From positions 2,170,001 to 2,234,000 of the forward strand of contig WHUZ01000003.1 in NCBI GenBank assembly GCA_015179045.1: a DNA stretch of 64,000 bases, given 5' to 3'. A program made the position numbers and the translations under genes. Positions 22,170-32,873 of the stretch are shown here, in pieces (the first letter of the stretch is position 1; every line of letters starts with the position of its first letter). The stretch comes from Kalaharituber pfeilii. Taxonomy: Eukaryota > Ascomycota > Pezizomycetes > Pezizales > Pezizaceae. Under the pieces are notes generated by a model. The model did not search any database, was not told the DNA's origin, and saw only the letters and a program-made list of their open reading frames with translations.

Positions 22170-23095
22170 TCAGGTATGTCTCGAAGAGGTTGCGACACAA
22201 GATCCATAAGTACTGAATTCAGTCTGTTATGAGGGTCAGTCAGCCTGCTTCAACTTGCATACATGAAAACATCATTATACTCTCAGTCCGCGTTGAGGTT
22301 GAGCTTACCCTCTGGGCGTTAACATGAAGAGGAGCTGTGAAATTCGCTGCTTCTTCAAATCTGATACCAAATTCCGGAGGGGGTGGGGCAGGCACAAAGT
22401 TGTCTGGAATGTTGGGAGTCATCCAGAATGTGACTTGCGATTTTTGAGAAGCCGCCGATTCAGCATTGAGGATAGATAGATCATTCTGGCTCGCAAAATG
22501 CGTATTGGCATCTCGTTGGTCTACGATGCCGCTGAGTATCTCCCCAGTGGTGTTTGGGTTGTCATCAAGCAAGCACTCAACCGTGGGGTCATTGGCCATT
22601 TCTTGATTGTTGTTGCAGGGTCCTGGCACTGCCGAAAACACATCATTGGGAACAGGATCATAAGTTGTATCACCAATGACAATTGTGTCATATTCATGAA
22701 ATGGATGATTGTTTAACACCGGTGGTTGATTGCCATTGCTATAGTATGCATTTCGCGCATACAAGTGTTGGTCCTCCAGCCCGCCGGAAAGGTTGTCCGA
22801 AGAGGTCTCAAAACCTATCGACGCACTCCACCTATATTTGTTATTATATTAGTGTCCAAGGAATATGCTATGGGCCCTTCCGTGTGAATTGTGTATGTAA
22901 TTACCCGCAAAGAATTCCCCGCAACTCAATCCCTTGTGGAAGAAATATCAGAAACTGATTTGTCCCTTGCATGTTTGGGCCCAAAGTAATGGCCATGGGG
23001 CTCATGAATGATGGATTTATGATCGTTACAGGCAAGGGTGCCGTTGATAGTGGCTCCAAGTCAGGTTCAAAAGTTGGCATCGTATGGGTTTCTAT
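22170..23095 (-). pseudogene. FVPAP family locus E (start codon ATG to ATA)
   Basis: The family is unrecognised. Exons are 23095-22905, 22831-22309 and 22223-22170, with phases as in C. The ancestral start codon is ATA at 23095; the next in-frame ATG is 23080, five codons later, so a slightly shortened protein remains possible. The intron 1 donor context is changed from GCAG|GTAA to GCGG|GTAA. Intron 2 uses GTAAGC and ends CATAACAG. Exon 2 is open for 174 codons: FHEYDTIVIG, DVFSAVPGP, ECLLDDNPN, SQNDLSILNAESAASQKS, NFVPAPPPPEFGIRFEEA. Exon 3 encodes TEFSTYGSCVATSSRHT. The reading frame is conserved despite divergence, so it may have functioned until recently or still do so from the internal ATG. 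Confidence 0.6.
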
Positions 23096-23212
23096 TGGGG
23101 GTATAAGATCGAAAAGAATGGTGTTGAGAGTAATTCCGGGGCAGGTAGCAGACAAGACCCATGAAAGCTTAATTATAATGTTGAATCTGGTGGGTAGTTG
23201 TATGGAATGCCA

Positions 23213-23268
23213 TCCCTATATATATGCGGAGCAGAATTGGAGACACTGTCGAGTCTCAGTGTGAGCAT
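23213..23268 (-). promoter_or_regulatory. Promoter block of locus E (clearest palindrome)
   Basis: TATA-like CATATATATAGGG (minus strand). The element is GGAGACACTGTCGAGTCTCA on the plus strand, in which GAGAC and GTCTC form an inverted pair separated by 8 nt. A dimeric transcription factor site would look like this; that is inference. Confidence 0.6.
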
Positions 23269-23299
23269 CATACAAGTAGAAGAATAAGCACCAGGGTGC

Positions 23300-23950
23300 T
23301 ATGGATTTTGTTTGACATGTCGTTGGGTTGGTAGCGTTAGATCTGTGGAGTGCACAGTCTTCAAGGCGTGAGATTTGAATTAGGAATGTGCAGCAAGCTG
23401 CTTGGCATTCACTCCAGCACCTGGCTAGCAATATCAAGGGACGCTGCAAACACGGGCAGGGGTGGGAGAGGAAAATTCCGTTTTTGTAAACGGGGGTGGC
23501 AGGGGACTAGTCTGGTTGCACCGACACTTGACGTGGGGGAATTGTTGCAGGGATTAGTCTCGTGGACAGACCTAGCCAGCGTCGAATAGAATCCACTGGT
23601 GAATTAGTCGCTGGAGTGCGCAACTTCTACGAGGCGGCGGTGCATTCAACCTTCCGCAGGGGTAGTCTGGTTGCTTACCCCACATACTCCGCACGGAAGT
23701 CTCGTACTTGTGGGGGCCCGCAGGGACGGTTTATTGTAGCCTCGTAGCCATGGTTATCAAGGAAATTGATCTCCTGTTCTAGAGTACCACCAGGGAGAGC
23801 GTGTTACTCTCGCTATACCAGGTAGTGTGACTGCTGCTAGCCCGTGTAGCCACTCTTTCGACCTCCCATGTGACGAAATGTGGGGGTAGTAACTTAACGT
23901 TAGCCAATCTAGATAGGGCTCCCTGCGGGACCCGGGAGCTCATCCAAGCG
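23300..23950. other. No supported gene
   Basis: Short ORFs only. I see no repeat signature. Confidence 0.4.
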
Positions 23951-23961
23951 TAGATCAGGGC

Positions 23962-24530
23962 TTCTTTTTATTTTTTATTTATTTGATTTTTGTATCAGTT
24001 ACCGCTAACAGTTATTCGCCACGGCATGGCCCCTGGACTGAAGTCTTTCAACACCTGGAGACAGGCAGATGGACTAAATGATCAGGCTACATACATCGAC
24101 CGCCACTCTTTTGCTCCCTCACCTTTTTTCCTTCCGCTTTCAGAGAAATAAAGTCCAGTCTGAAATGAACCGACGTTCGAAGACGTCGACTTTCTCCCAA
24201 TTTTCCTGCTTTCCACCCACTTCCGGATGTCTAAATCCTCCCAACTCTCCCGCCCCTCAGGATATCCCACCCTGCTATATCCGAAGGCACGGCGCTCCGC
24301 GCATCTGTTTCTCCCACATCTTCCCTATCCGCTTCCGTCACTCCCTCGTCATTCCCTTGTCTGTCCTCATGCGTGAACGTGGTGACAGCATCTCTGTTCC
24401 ACCTTGCCATTTTTCCTCCGCCAATTAGATCAGCGCAAATTTCCCTAAACCAGAGACTAACTTATTTTGCGAGCTGAGAGCATCAATGATATTGCGAAGT
24501 CTGCACTGCAACGCCAAATGTTAGGCCTAC
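23962..24530 (-). mobile_element. Degenerate T1-tailed LINE or gag fragment
   Basis: A T-rich run, then GTATCAGTTACCGCTAACAG, TTCGCCACGGCATGG and CCTGGAGACAGGC at 23962-24068 is a worn T1 3' tail on the minus strand. The minus frame beyond it (24082-24430) has fragments such as WEDLDIRKWVES, reminiscent of LINE C-termini, with many stops. Similarity is weak and the 5' limit is uncertain. Confidence 0.4.
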
Positions 24531-24839
24531 CCAGCCTAGTCCAGGCGAACAGTGACGTTCGGACTAGCCAGCAGCAGCGGAGACACTTGTTTACGCTCCT
24601 TCTGGAAATAACCCCAAGCTCGAATAACAAACTTGTGGGCTAAAAAAAAAATATGCCAGCTTGCATGGTTTTCTTCATACCAGATTCCGTTCATCCGTCA
24701 AGAATGCACCCTACGAAGGAGTGACTTTGTAAGATTTTTTCAAGCGCTCACGCTTGTTGCCAACACATCAATCCGGCGCCAAGAGCCAAGAAGCCGCAAG
24801 GCAAGGAAAAGGCCTCCACCGCCTCTCCCAGAAGCCCTC

Positions 24840-25020
24840 CCGTAAGGAACCGACATCGATCTTCGAACGCCACCGGAGGATTCGTAGAGGACAGTATTCA
24901 GAGAATTGAAGAACTGCAAGAGGCGCAGGAAGCAATAAGGGGTCTGAGGGTTTTTGGAAGGAGATTTCCCACCGCATGGTGCAGAACTCATTGTCAAGTT
25001 TACTTGAGTAGGACAAAGGC
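24840..25020 (+). repeat. Dispersed repeat R3, copy 3
   Basis: Third copy of the family at 9168 and 12009: residues GGFVEDSIQRIEELQEAQEA followed by IRGLR on the plus strand. As with the other copies it lies between FVPAP loci (here E and F). Confidence 0.55.
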
Positions 25021-25551
25021 TAATTTAGGAACACAGGTCACCGGAACTGTGATTCTACTACTCATCCTAACTCAATACTAATCCTAATCAACACTCTCAA
25101 GCTCAAAGAAAACAGCGCCAAGGAAGGGAAAGAGTGGGGGGGGGGGAGGTAAATTGGGCTCTTGATGTATATGAAGGAGCTTGATATTGGGTATATGCGA
25201 TAGAACATGTAAATAGTCTTCTACTAGCGTTATTGAATCTGCATCAATTCTTTGTCGCTGGCATGCAAGGTTCAAGATGTAACTTAACATGGTATCTCTT
25301 GAATGATGCCAAGACGCGATCGTATCACAGTCGGCGATCGTTTCCTAATACAAAATAGCAAACCCGGAAACAGGCTTGAGTGTAATCTAGTTGCTTAATC
25401 GAACTTTCGGCTTTCTGGAAAGGCACATTACTTCTATGTACATTAGTTCAGCCCCACCCATATTAAGGATTGATCCCCCAATGTACTTGATAGATTAGAT
25501 GAAGTTGAAATTTTCCTGATGGGTAATAGTCAATATGCACATGGTATGACA

Positions 25552-26064
25552 TATGGTGCCGGAAGTTAAATAACCGACATTGCCAGCCAGCATTAGTAAG
25601 CAGCACCATATGTGTGCTTGTAATCGATGAGCAATCGCGCCGCTTTACACGGTCACATTACATATTGTTTTATTTTATCCTCGATTTTATTGTGAAATGA
25701 ATTTTATAGAACTATATTGGGATACAGCAAAGAAGTTTGCTTGTGAGAACCGCTTCGTATTATGCAGGCATATAAGGATGGTCATCAATATGGTGGGGAA
25801 CCAGTTTGATGACTAATCCATTTGTACGGGGCTTGGCATGTAACATTTTCTAAATTTCCTAAGAAAGTAAATAAACTTTGAACCTTTTCAGTTTTACAAC
25901 GAAGATTTTGCCATGAAAATATCATAGAATGATAGACCATCTCAAATAGTATAGATTTTTGATATTTCTACCTTAATTCATATCAGGTTGTGGTTGTTGA
26001 TAGGTTTTGCGTTGCGTTGGTTTTGTCGCAAATTTCATGTTGGTTATTAACTTCCGGCACCATA
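25552..26064. mobile_element. 509-bp MITE, TGGTGCCGGAAGTTAA ends, TA target
   Basis: The element is 25554-26062. TGGTGCCGGAAGTTAA-ATAACC at the left is mirrored by GGTTATTAACTTCCGGCACCA at the right, each next to TA, as expected for Tc1/mariner-type insertion. The interior is AT-rich and non-coding. A single end of the same family (CTTAACTTCCGGCACCATAG) is at 45811-45830. Confidence 0.8.
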
Positions 26065-26437
26065 GTGGTGAATTTTTGTTAGTTCAGCGAGTGCATGATG
26101 AAAATCAGTACAGTACCATACGTTTCTACCACCCAGGCTTAGTACTGTCGTTATTTATGCGGTTTCTTAATTTCTTTATTTTGGGGTAAACGATTTCGCA
26201 AGTAAACGAAATAATTTCTTTTGCTTTGTTTTTATAGCTTGCTTCTGCGGAAGCCTGGCTTCGCGGAGCAAAGGATTGATTATCAGCGACTCGTTTCCAG
26301 TAAACCTCTCCAGGCGCGGTACAAGATAGTTCTTGCTGACTAATCAGACCACTACTAGTGCGTGCCACGTGCCGACGTCTAAAAGGTGTCCGGGACGACC
26401 TCCCTACTTGTCAATCTGAAGCTTAAAGTTACTCCTA

Positions 26438-26469
<32 letters not shown>

Positions 26470-26515
26470 CATTACCGCTTGCCGCCTGTCAGGCTATGGC
26501 GAGGTTTTGCTTAAG
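26438..26515 (-). mobile_element. T2-tail retroinsertion
   Basis: A run of about 26 T, then TAATTTCATTACCGCTTGCC, GCCTGTCAGGCTATGGCGAG: the T2 tail in minus orientation. The far boundary and target duplication are unclear. Confidence 0.7.
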
Positions 26516-27780
26516 TACATGACGAAGGTAACTCAAAAAGTAGTAATCATAACAAGTTATTCCTAGCAGTAACATCTTTCAGGCCATTTTCCTGTCTATT
26601 TTTGCATTTATTTCATAAACAAAAGATATATATTGTGATGGATTTCGGTGGGAATTAAATTCTTGTTTGATGTGATGCTTTTCTTGAATACTTTCTTCTT
26701 CCCTCGCTTTTATGTCGAACACGTTGAAAGTAATGGTCAAGAACCTTAAATCAAAGCCTACTAGTAACAGTACAGCTTTGACCAGCCCCGCCGACAAGCG
26801 CACTTCGCAATCCACTCCCGCCTGACCACTTACCCCCTCCCTCCTCACAGCATTTGTTTATCTCTCCATATCAACTTCAAGAGGTCTCTTACACCAACAC
26901 TCTTCACTCATTCCCACTCTTCTAGCCTGGGACTGTCACTAGGCTGGAAATTGGTTTTTTGTACTTGTTTTCAATATTAAGTGCGAAAAAGAAATCTATG
27001 AAAATGAAGATGAAAAAGAAACTTCTTACTGCTTTTAAGAAGTAGAGTTAAGCTTCGAATGCAGTGAAACGAGATCGGACGGAATTTTACTAGCTAAAGA
27101 TGAGTCGCTAATATATTATTTCCCCGTGAACAAACCCCAGGTTTTTCTGAAGCAAGCACGAAACAAAACAAAGGAATGCTATCTGCTTGCGAAAGCGATC
27201 GTTAGAATCACAAGTCAAATAAAAGTTTGGTGGATACGACAACCACTGGGTGCGACACACGCAGCAGAAAATGGCTTATGTAGCAAAATGCATTGCACGG
27301 ACATGCACAACAATATACAGTACATTCTGCAAAGGGTCGGGGCTTTTAGAAGCCTTTCAGATATGGAGAGCTTACAACATACATTGCGCATGCTGGATCC
27401 CCCATGCAATGATGATTGAGGCTGATCTCATTCTGAATTAGCCGAGCGAAAAATTACTAGTAAAAAAACTCCACGTGGGTGACTACGAATATCGCCTGTA
27501 AGGAAAATTTCAACGCCTCCCAAGAAAATTGGCGAGGAAGATCCCATGCAGGTGTATGAAAGCGTTACATACTGGTAACAGGGGTCGGGAAGTCTGGTTG
27601 ATGCCCTTTTCCGAGTTAGCAGCAACTTTCTGACATGGGGTAGAGCTTGCGAATTTAAATTTAGTACGCGGAACACAAGTTCATACTTGGAGACTTTGAA
27701 TCTTATTGGAGAGGCAACTGGATACAGCAGAATTTATCTAACCAGCCCTCTTCTGAGGAAATGGCAATAATGAAACCTTG
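26516..27780. other. No supported gene
   Basis: Only short ORFs without recognisable content. 27700-28080 grades into the duplicated flank of locus F. Confidence 0.4.
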
Positions 27781-27901
27781 CTCTAATGAACGGTAAAAAT
27801 GTCGCAAACGATACAAACGACCTTAGCCACTATCACATCGTCGCCAGCTGCAACAACTCCAATAGCGCCCTTACTTCAACAGCTTCGACCGATCCAGTGA
27901 T

Positions 27902-27973
27902 GCGAAAATACTATCGCCATAGCCCACGGGTGGCAAGCGATCAATGATAATTTAAAAAAAAAAAGCGAAAATA
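27902..27973 (+). mobile_element. T2-tail retroinsertion
   Basis: The insert 27911-27964 (54 bp): CTATCGCCATAGCCC, TGGCAAGCGATCAATGATAA and an A-run. The 9-bp duplication GCGAAAATA is at 27902-27910 and 27965-27973. Confidence 0.88.
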
Positions 27974-28118
27974 ATACTCGCCAAGGCGAATGGTTTTAAC
28001 CGAATAATGATTTACAGCAAAACACAATACGGTACATAAACAATAAATGAAGTGATGGGAAAATGCGAGAGACAATTATGTGAGGAGGAGGGTATAAGCA
28101 GACTTGAGTCATGCGCAC

Positions 28119-29031
28119 TCAGATATGTCTGGATGAGGTTGCGACGCAAAATCCATCAGTACTGAGATGACTCTGCTCCAAGGGTAAACGTTAGCAGGGT
28201 TCACCACGCATACATCAAACATAAAAGTATTGTCAATTGGCATTGAGGTTGAGCATACGTTCTGGTGGTCAAGAAGGGAGGGGCCATGAAAATTGTAGGT
28301 TCTTCAAATCTGATACCATATTCCGGAAGTGATGGGGCGGGTACAAAGTCGTTTGGAATATTAGGAGACATCCAAAAGATGACTTGAGACTGTTGAGAGG
28401 GTGCGGCATCGAGGATAGGCTGAGCGTTCTGGCTGTCAAACTGCATACTGGTATCTCTTTGGTCCATGATGCCACTGAATATCTCCGGCTCAGTGCTGTC
28501 ATGATTTGCATCAAGCAAACAATCAGCTATGGGATAATGGACCATTTCCGGGTAGTCGCTGAAGGGTTCTGGCACTGCTGAAAACATATTGCCAAAACCA
28601 AGGTCGGAAATTGTATCACCGGGAATAGTCATATCATGTTCAGGAAACGGATTGGCTAGATTTGGCAGTTGGTTGCAAGTATACATAGTTGGTTCATAAG
28701 ATAGTCCACTTGCAACGTCCTGTTGACCATGCCATCCACTTAGGAGATTATCCGGCAAAGTTTCAACCCCCCCCACATGGCCCACCTACGCTTGTTCATT
28801 AAAATGTCAGTACCTGACAACTGTGAAATTGATTTGCATTCTGTAAATGATATGCAATCACCTGTAAAGAATTCCCCATAGCTCAATGCCGGGTGGAAGA
28901 AGTGTCAGGAACTGAGAGGTCCCTTGCAGGCTTGGGCCTAGGGGGATTGCTATGGGAATCAATGCTAGGTTGGTGATAGTGAGGGGTAAGAACGGAGCTA
29001 ACGGCAGTCCAGGTGCCTGATGATTATCCAT
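28119..29031 (-). pseudogene. FVPAP family locus F (two frameshifts)
   Basis: The family is unrecognised; it is closest to D. Exons are 29031-28862, 28785-28259 and 28172-28119. The start ATG gives MDNHQAPGLPLAPFLPL. Exon 1, the splice sites (GTGATT donor, GCGTAG acceptor; GTATGC donor, GAGCAG acceptor) and exon 3 (tail STDGFCVATSSRHI) are preserved. Exon 2 lacks one base in a G7 run about 18 nt in (near 28767) and another in a C/T run near 28275, so the frame is lost at once and restored only by ignoring both. Between them the frame is open for over 150 codons (NMFSAVPEPFSDYP, NDFVPAPSLPEYGIRFEEPT). Both lesions are in homopolymers, so sequencing error is possible. Confidence 0.65.
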
Positions 29032-29142
29032 TGAGGGCAACAGTTCACAGTAGAAGTGTTATTGTTTGTTTTAAGGCAAGAGGTGGAGTCAATTGTGAAG
29101 GCTGAATTTGAATCTCTTGTTGTATAGAAGGGAACAAGCAGC

Positions 29143-29202
29143 CCTCTATATATGCTGAAGCGGGCCATGTCTAATGGAGAAACTGTCGAGTCTCATCATT
29201 AA
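29143..29202 (-). promoter_or_regulatory. Promoter block of locus F
   Basis: TATA-like CATATATAGAGGGC (minus strand) and the element GGAGAAACTGTCGAGTCTCA on the plus strand, about 119 nt from the ATG. Confidence 0.6.
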
Positions 29203-29229
29203 GATCATATGTAGAAGAACAGCCGGCAA

Positions 29230-30025
29230 GGTAGATCGATTTTGTTCTGCGTGTTGTCTTGTCTGTTGCGTCAGATCAGCGGGGTGTGCATGCCTCCGCG
29301 GGGTGGGGATGTGGCGGCGGAAGGACGAGGCTTGGCGCACCCGTCTGCGAGCCGGCGCACCCGTCGAGCCAGCGCACCTCAGGTTTGGGCTCTTGGCATA
29401 TTCTGCGCACGCGTGCGCTGCATTGACCGCTCACCTTGCCTAAAAGAGTATAGCTTCCTCTCTTAAACGGAGCTCTCTCTATCCACAAAGATGCGTTGCC
29501 TGCACTGTTCCGATGCTGGGAAACGCTAGACAGGGGGGCAATTACATATGTGGTATTGGTGGGGCGCATCTAGAAGGTATAACATTTGCTGACTTGCTGA
29601 CCTTGCAGCCCAAAATTACGCACTCAAAATTTAAAATTATATTTCATCAACCAACCACATCTGATTGAAATTTAACGGCCGAAAATATGTACTATTTCGC
29701 TTGCTCTACAACCCTTCGGCTTCAGATTTGAAAAATATGAAGCCGTTGTTGAGAAATTTGAGGTTGAAAATGTGTTACTTTATATGTAAGGCCTTGTAAG
29801 TGTTACACACCCAGATCGCCAAATTGATATTAGTGTAGTAAGAAAATTATTATATACGGAAATGATCTACCTGTCTACTCGCCTATGACTTTTATTCGCG
29901 TTCAGTAAATTTCCTTCGTACCATATACATAACCATCTTGATAGTTCGTAAACAATTATAGAAAAAGCTATTAATAGTGCTATCAGGTTCTTTTCTTACT
30001 ATTACGGCCCATTTGTTGGAAAAGT
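29230..30025. other. No supported gene
   Basis: 29270-29420 is GC-rich with GGCGCACCCGTC repeated twice. The rest is AT-rich and non-coding in appearance. Confidence 0.4.
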
Positions 30026-30030
30026 GGTAA

Positions 30031-30090
30031 GGCGACAGGTGTAAAAGCGACAGGTGTAAAAGCGACAGGTGTAAAAGCGACAGGTGCGAG
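30031..30090. repeat. 15-bp tandem repeat, 4 copies
   Basis: GCGACAGGTGTAAAA is repeated three times plus a diverged fourth copy (GCGACAGGTGCGAGA). It lies directly beside the poly-T of the T2 insertion that follows. Confidence 0.8.
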
Positions 30091-30105
30091 AAGCAGTAAA
30101 GTGAC

Positions 30106-30370
30106 TTTTTTTTTTTTTTTTTTTTTTATATATCAATACTCGCGTGCCGCCCTACGGGCTATGGCGAGGGTTTTTTTTATTTTATTTTTTTTTATATCAT
30201 TACTCGCATGCCGGCCTGTGGGCTATGGCGAGGTTTAGGTAACTAGGAAGGCAAAACTAAGGTAAATACAAATTGAGATAATATGAAATAAAGGAAGACC
30301 GCACTCTCCCGTTTCCGTTTATTGCTCCTCCAGCATCTCAACCAGTCTGTGTAGTGGGTCCCGATGCGAA
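30106..30370 (-). mobile_element. Two T2 tails in tandem, minus orientation
   Basis: First tail 30106-30170 (T-run, ATCAATACTCGCGTGCCGCC, GGGCTATGGCGAGG), then a second T-rich run and tail 30171-30233 (ATATCATTACTCGCATGCCG) with further element sequence beyond. Flanks AGCAGTAAAGTGA and AGCAGTAGAGCGA (about 30372) may be a diverged target duplication. The second T2 sits right behind the first, by nested insertion or template switching. Confidence 0.7.
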
Positions 30371-30489
30371 GAGCAGTAGAGCGATTGGTGCGAGGGGGGT
30401 CAACAGATGCACCTGAGAAGGGAGCAATCAGCACCAGCGTGCATTGGTAGAGCAGCGAGCTTGAGCAACAAGAACAGCTGGGGTACAAC

Positions 30490-31205
30490 AGGTAAGGAAA
30501 GCGGGTGACTATGCGACTGGCGTGAAATTGTTGGTATATTAGTCAGCAAGAGAGCAAATGTTACAACTGGTCCCTTCTAGATACGCCCCACCATAGGCAA
30601 GACAAGCAGGGTATATCAGGCTTTGAGTTGCCGCAGGATTGTTTATTCCCGCGGACGGATTCCAGCGCGCTGCCGCTCGCCTGCCCGACCGAGGTGGATA
30701 TGACGGATGCGCTACACCAGCTCACAGTCCACCTTCGCATCTCTGCAATCACGATGCCCCCACATGCAGAACCATAGATTGACGCCTGTTTTAGAAAATA
30801 CAGCTCTCTCCGGCTGCCTTTGAATTTTTTTTCCTCTCGAATTGTCGAGATCGACTCTCCAAAGCTTCTACCAAATGTGGGCGTTTGACTGCACCAAGGA
30901 CATAAACACAGTGTACCCAGCGAGCTGAGTCTTTGATCTAATTTTAATTGCGAAAAACTCAACGCCTTAAGTTTCCTACTTGAACTCGTTGCCAGCTGTA
31001 GGGCTGCAGGGGTACTCCACGATTCCAACAAATCCTGCTTGAGCCTTGCTCCAAGCGCCATCCCCACTTGACACCTCGGTGCATGAGATAACGGCGCATG
31101 ATGAATATGGGCCAATAAAGGCCTTTTCGCCTAAACTCGCTTTTCGAATTCCCATCAACCTGGAGCCTAGAAGTTCCATATTAGGTTCTTGTGCCCATGT
31201 TGTAG
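30490..31205. other. No gene; T1-leader-like scrap at 30915-30990
   Basis: GCTGAGTCTTTGATCTAATTTT and CCTTAAGTTTCC match the leader of the gag-only T1 element on the plus strand. The open frames across this interval are not convincing. Confidence 0.4.
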
Positions 31206-32873
31206 TCGAGGAAAACATCCCCTAATGCAATGCCATTGATAAACATGACGCATTTTACGCAAGCGCTGGAGACTCCAGAGATCTGGTTTACATTTCTGGT
31301 TCATTATTAACATCACTATTTTATTTATTTCATTGGTATTTATTTCAAATCACATAACACCGCCATGCAGCTGCAGCTAATTCACCCAGCTCAACTGACG
31401 TTGTTCTGGCCTGGCGAGAGGTTCACACCGCAAATCCATAGCAACTACACAAATTTGTCACTGAATGGTTACCGACCTTTACTACATTTGCGGAGGCGCT
31501 TTTAGTGGCCTAGGGTGGTGGCGTAACTTATGAATGAAAGTCCTTTTACTGGGGAAAATTCAACGGTAAAGGGCTGTTTTGGTAAGTATCGTTCAGTTAG
31601 TAACCTACTTTACTGCATACACCTCATCGTTTTGCACTATATTCAACGCCGACGTTTTCACATTTCGCTTCGCCTCAACATTCAGCAGGTATCTATAAAC
31701 ACAAATAACGCAAACATATCCTATTCACATTTATGTCTTCATCATGCGTCAATTCAGCTTGGAAGAGAGATATCGTATATAAGAAGTGTATCTTCAGCCA
31801 TTCTCTCTTGAATTTGAATTACAGTCTGAATCTGAATTAAGAACCATAAGCGTCATGATAGCGCTCTCCACCGCTCCTAAGCTCTTGTTGTATTGCGGCT
31901 CTTTGACTTAGACGAGGCACGTTGCAAAGTGTAAATTTGGTATGCGTACACAGTGATGTGAACACAAACTAATAGGTACCTAATCCTCTAAAACGAAAAA
32001 TGAAACTGAGCTTTCCATGTCCAACTCATACAGTGCGCGGGACACCTAACCGACCACTCTATAAAGTGTATATCAAAAACCAGTGCAACAGATTTTTCTC
32101 TGCTCGTTTCCGGGACACATAATCAGATACATGCTTGCTATTCAGCATATTTGCTTTCAAACGTAAGTTTGTAAGGTATTAATGTATCCGCATATTCTCA
32201 CAATTCTCTATAACGAAAACCTTGCTATAACGATGGGCTATCATCGCTCTCGACATTGATGTTTCGGCAAGCCGACTACATCCCAGCTTACCCCGGTTTG
32301 CCAAGGCTACCCCAATGTCGAATAACCCACTGGCGCCATCATGTTTATCTTATCTGCTGCGTTGTGCGAAAACTTGTGAGTGTAAAAAAGGTCAAGCTGA
32401 ATTTTCTTTTTTTTTTTAAAAAAAAAGGCAACCACGTGACCCCATTTGTACGGAGTTGGGGGTGAGGGTGGTGGGGAAATGGCCCTTTCCAACCCGTTGG
32501 GAACGAAACCCTGGGATAACCAGTCCGTCTGCACCTCAAGAAAATTCAAACCGGACATTTATTCAACCCACGCCAATCATGGGTTGCAACGTTGTTGCGC
32601 CTAGTTTAAAGATTATAAGTACTCTTGCTATGCTTGAGGGTGACATTACATAGATCATGCCTAATCATATTCATATATCAGCTATATCTCACTTCGCTGG
32701 ATCATGCTTATTCCAATTTGGGTAACTACCCCTGCGCTGCTATCCTGACTAAGTTGCGATTCCGCCAGCCAAAATGGAAAAATGGCGAAAGCAAATAAGT
32801 GAAGCAACGGGTTGAGGTGGAGCCACATGCCAGCAGGTGGCAATGACTCACGTAGCTTTACAGGGCACTCCTC

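Noticed and set aside
30561..31115. 184-codon minus-strand ORF
   Set aside because: It overlaps a scrap of the T1 leader on the other strand and has no coding features that I recognise.
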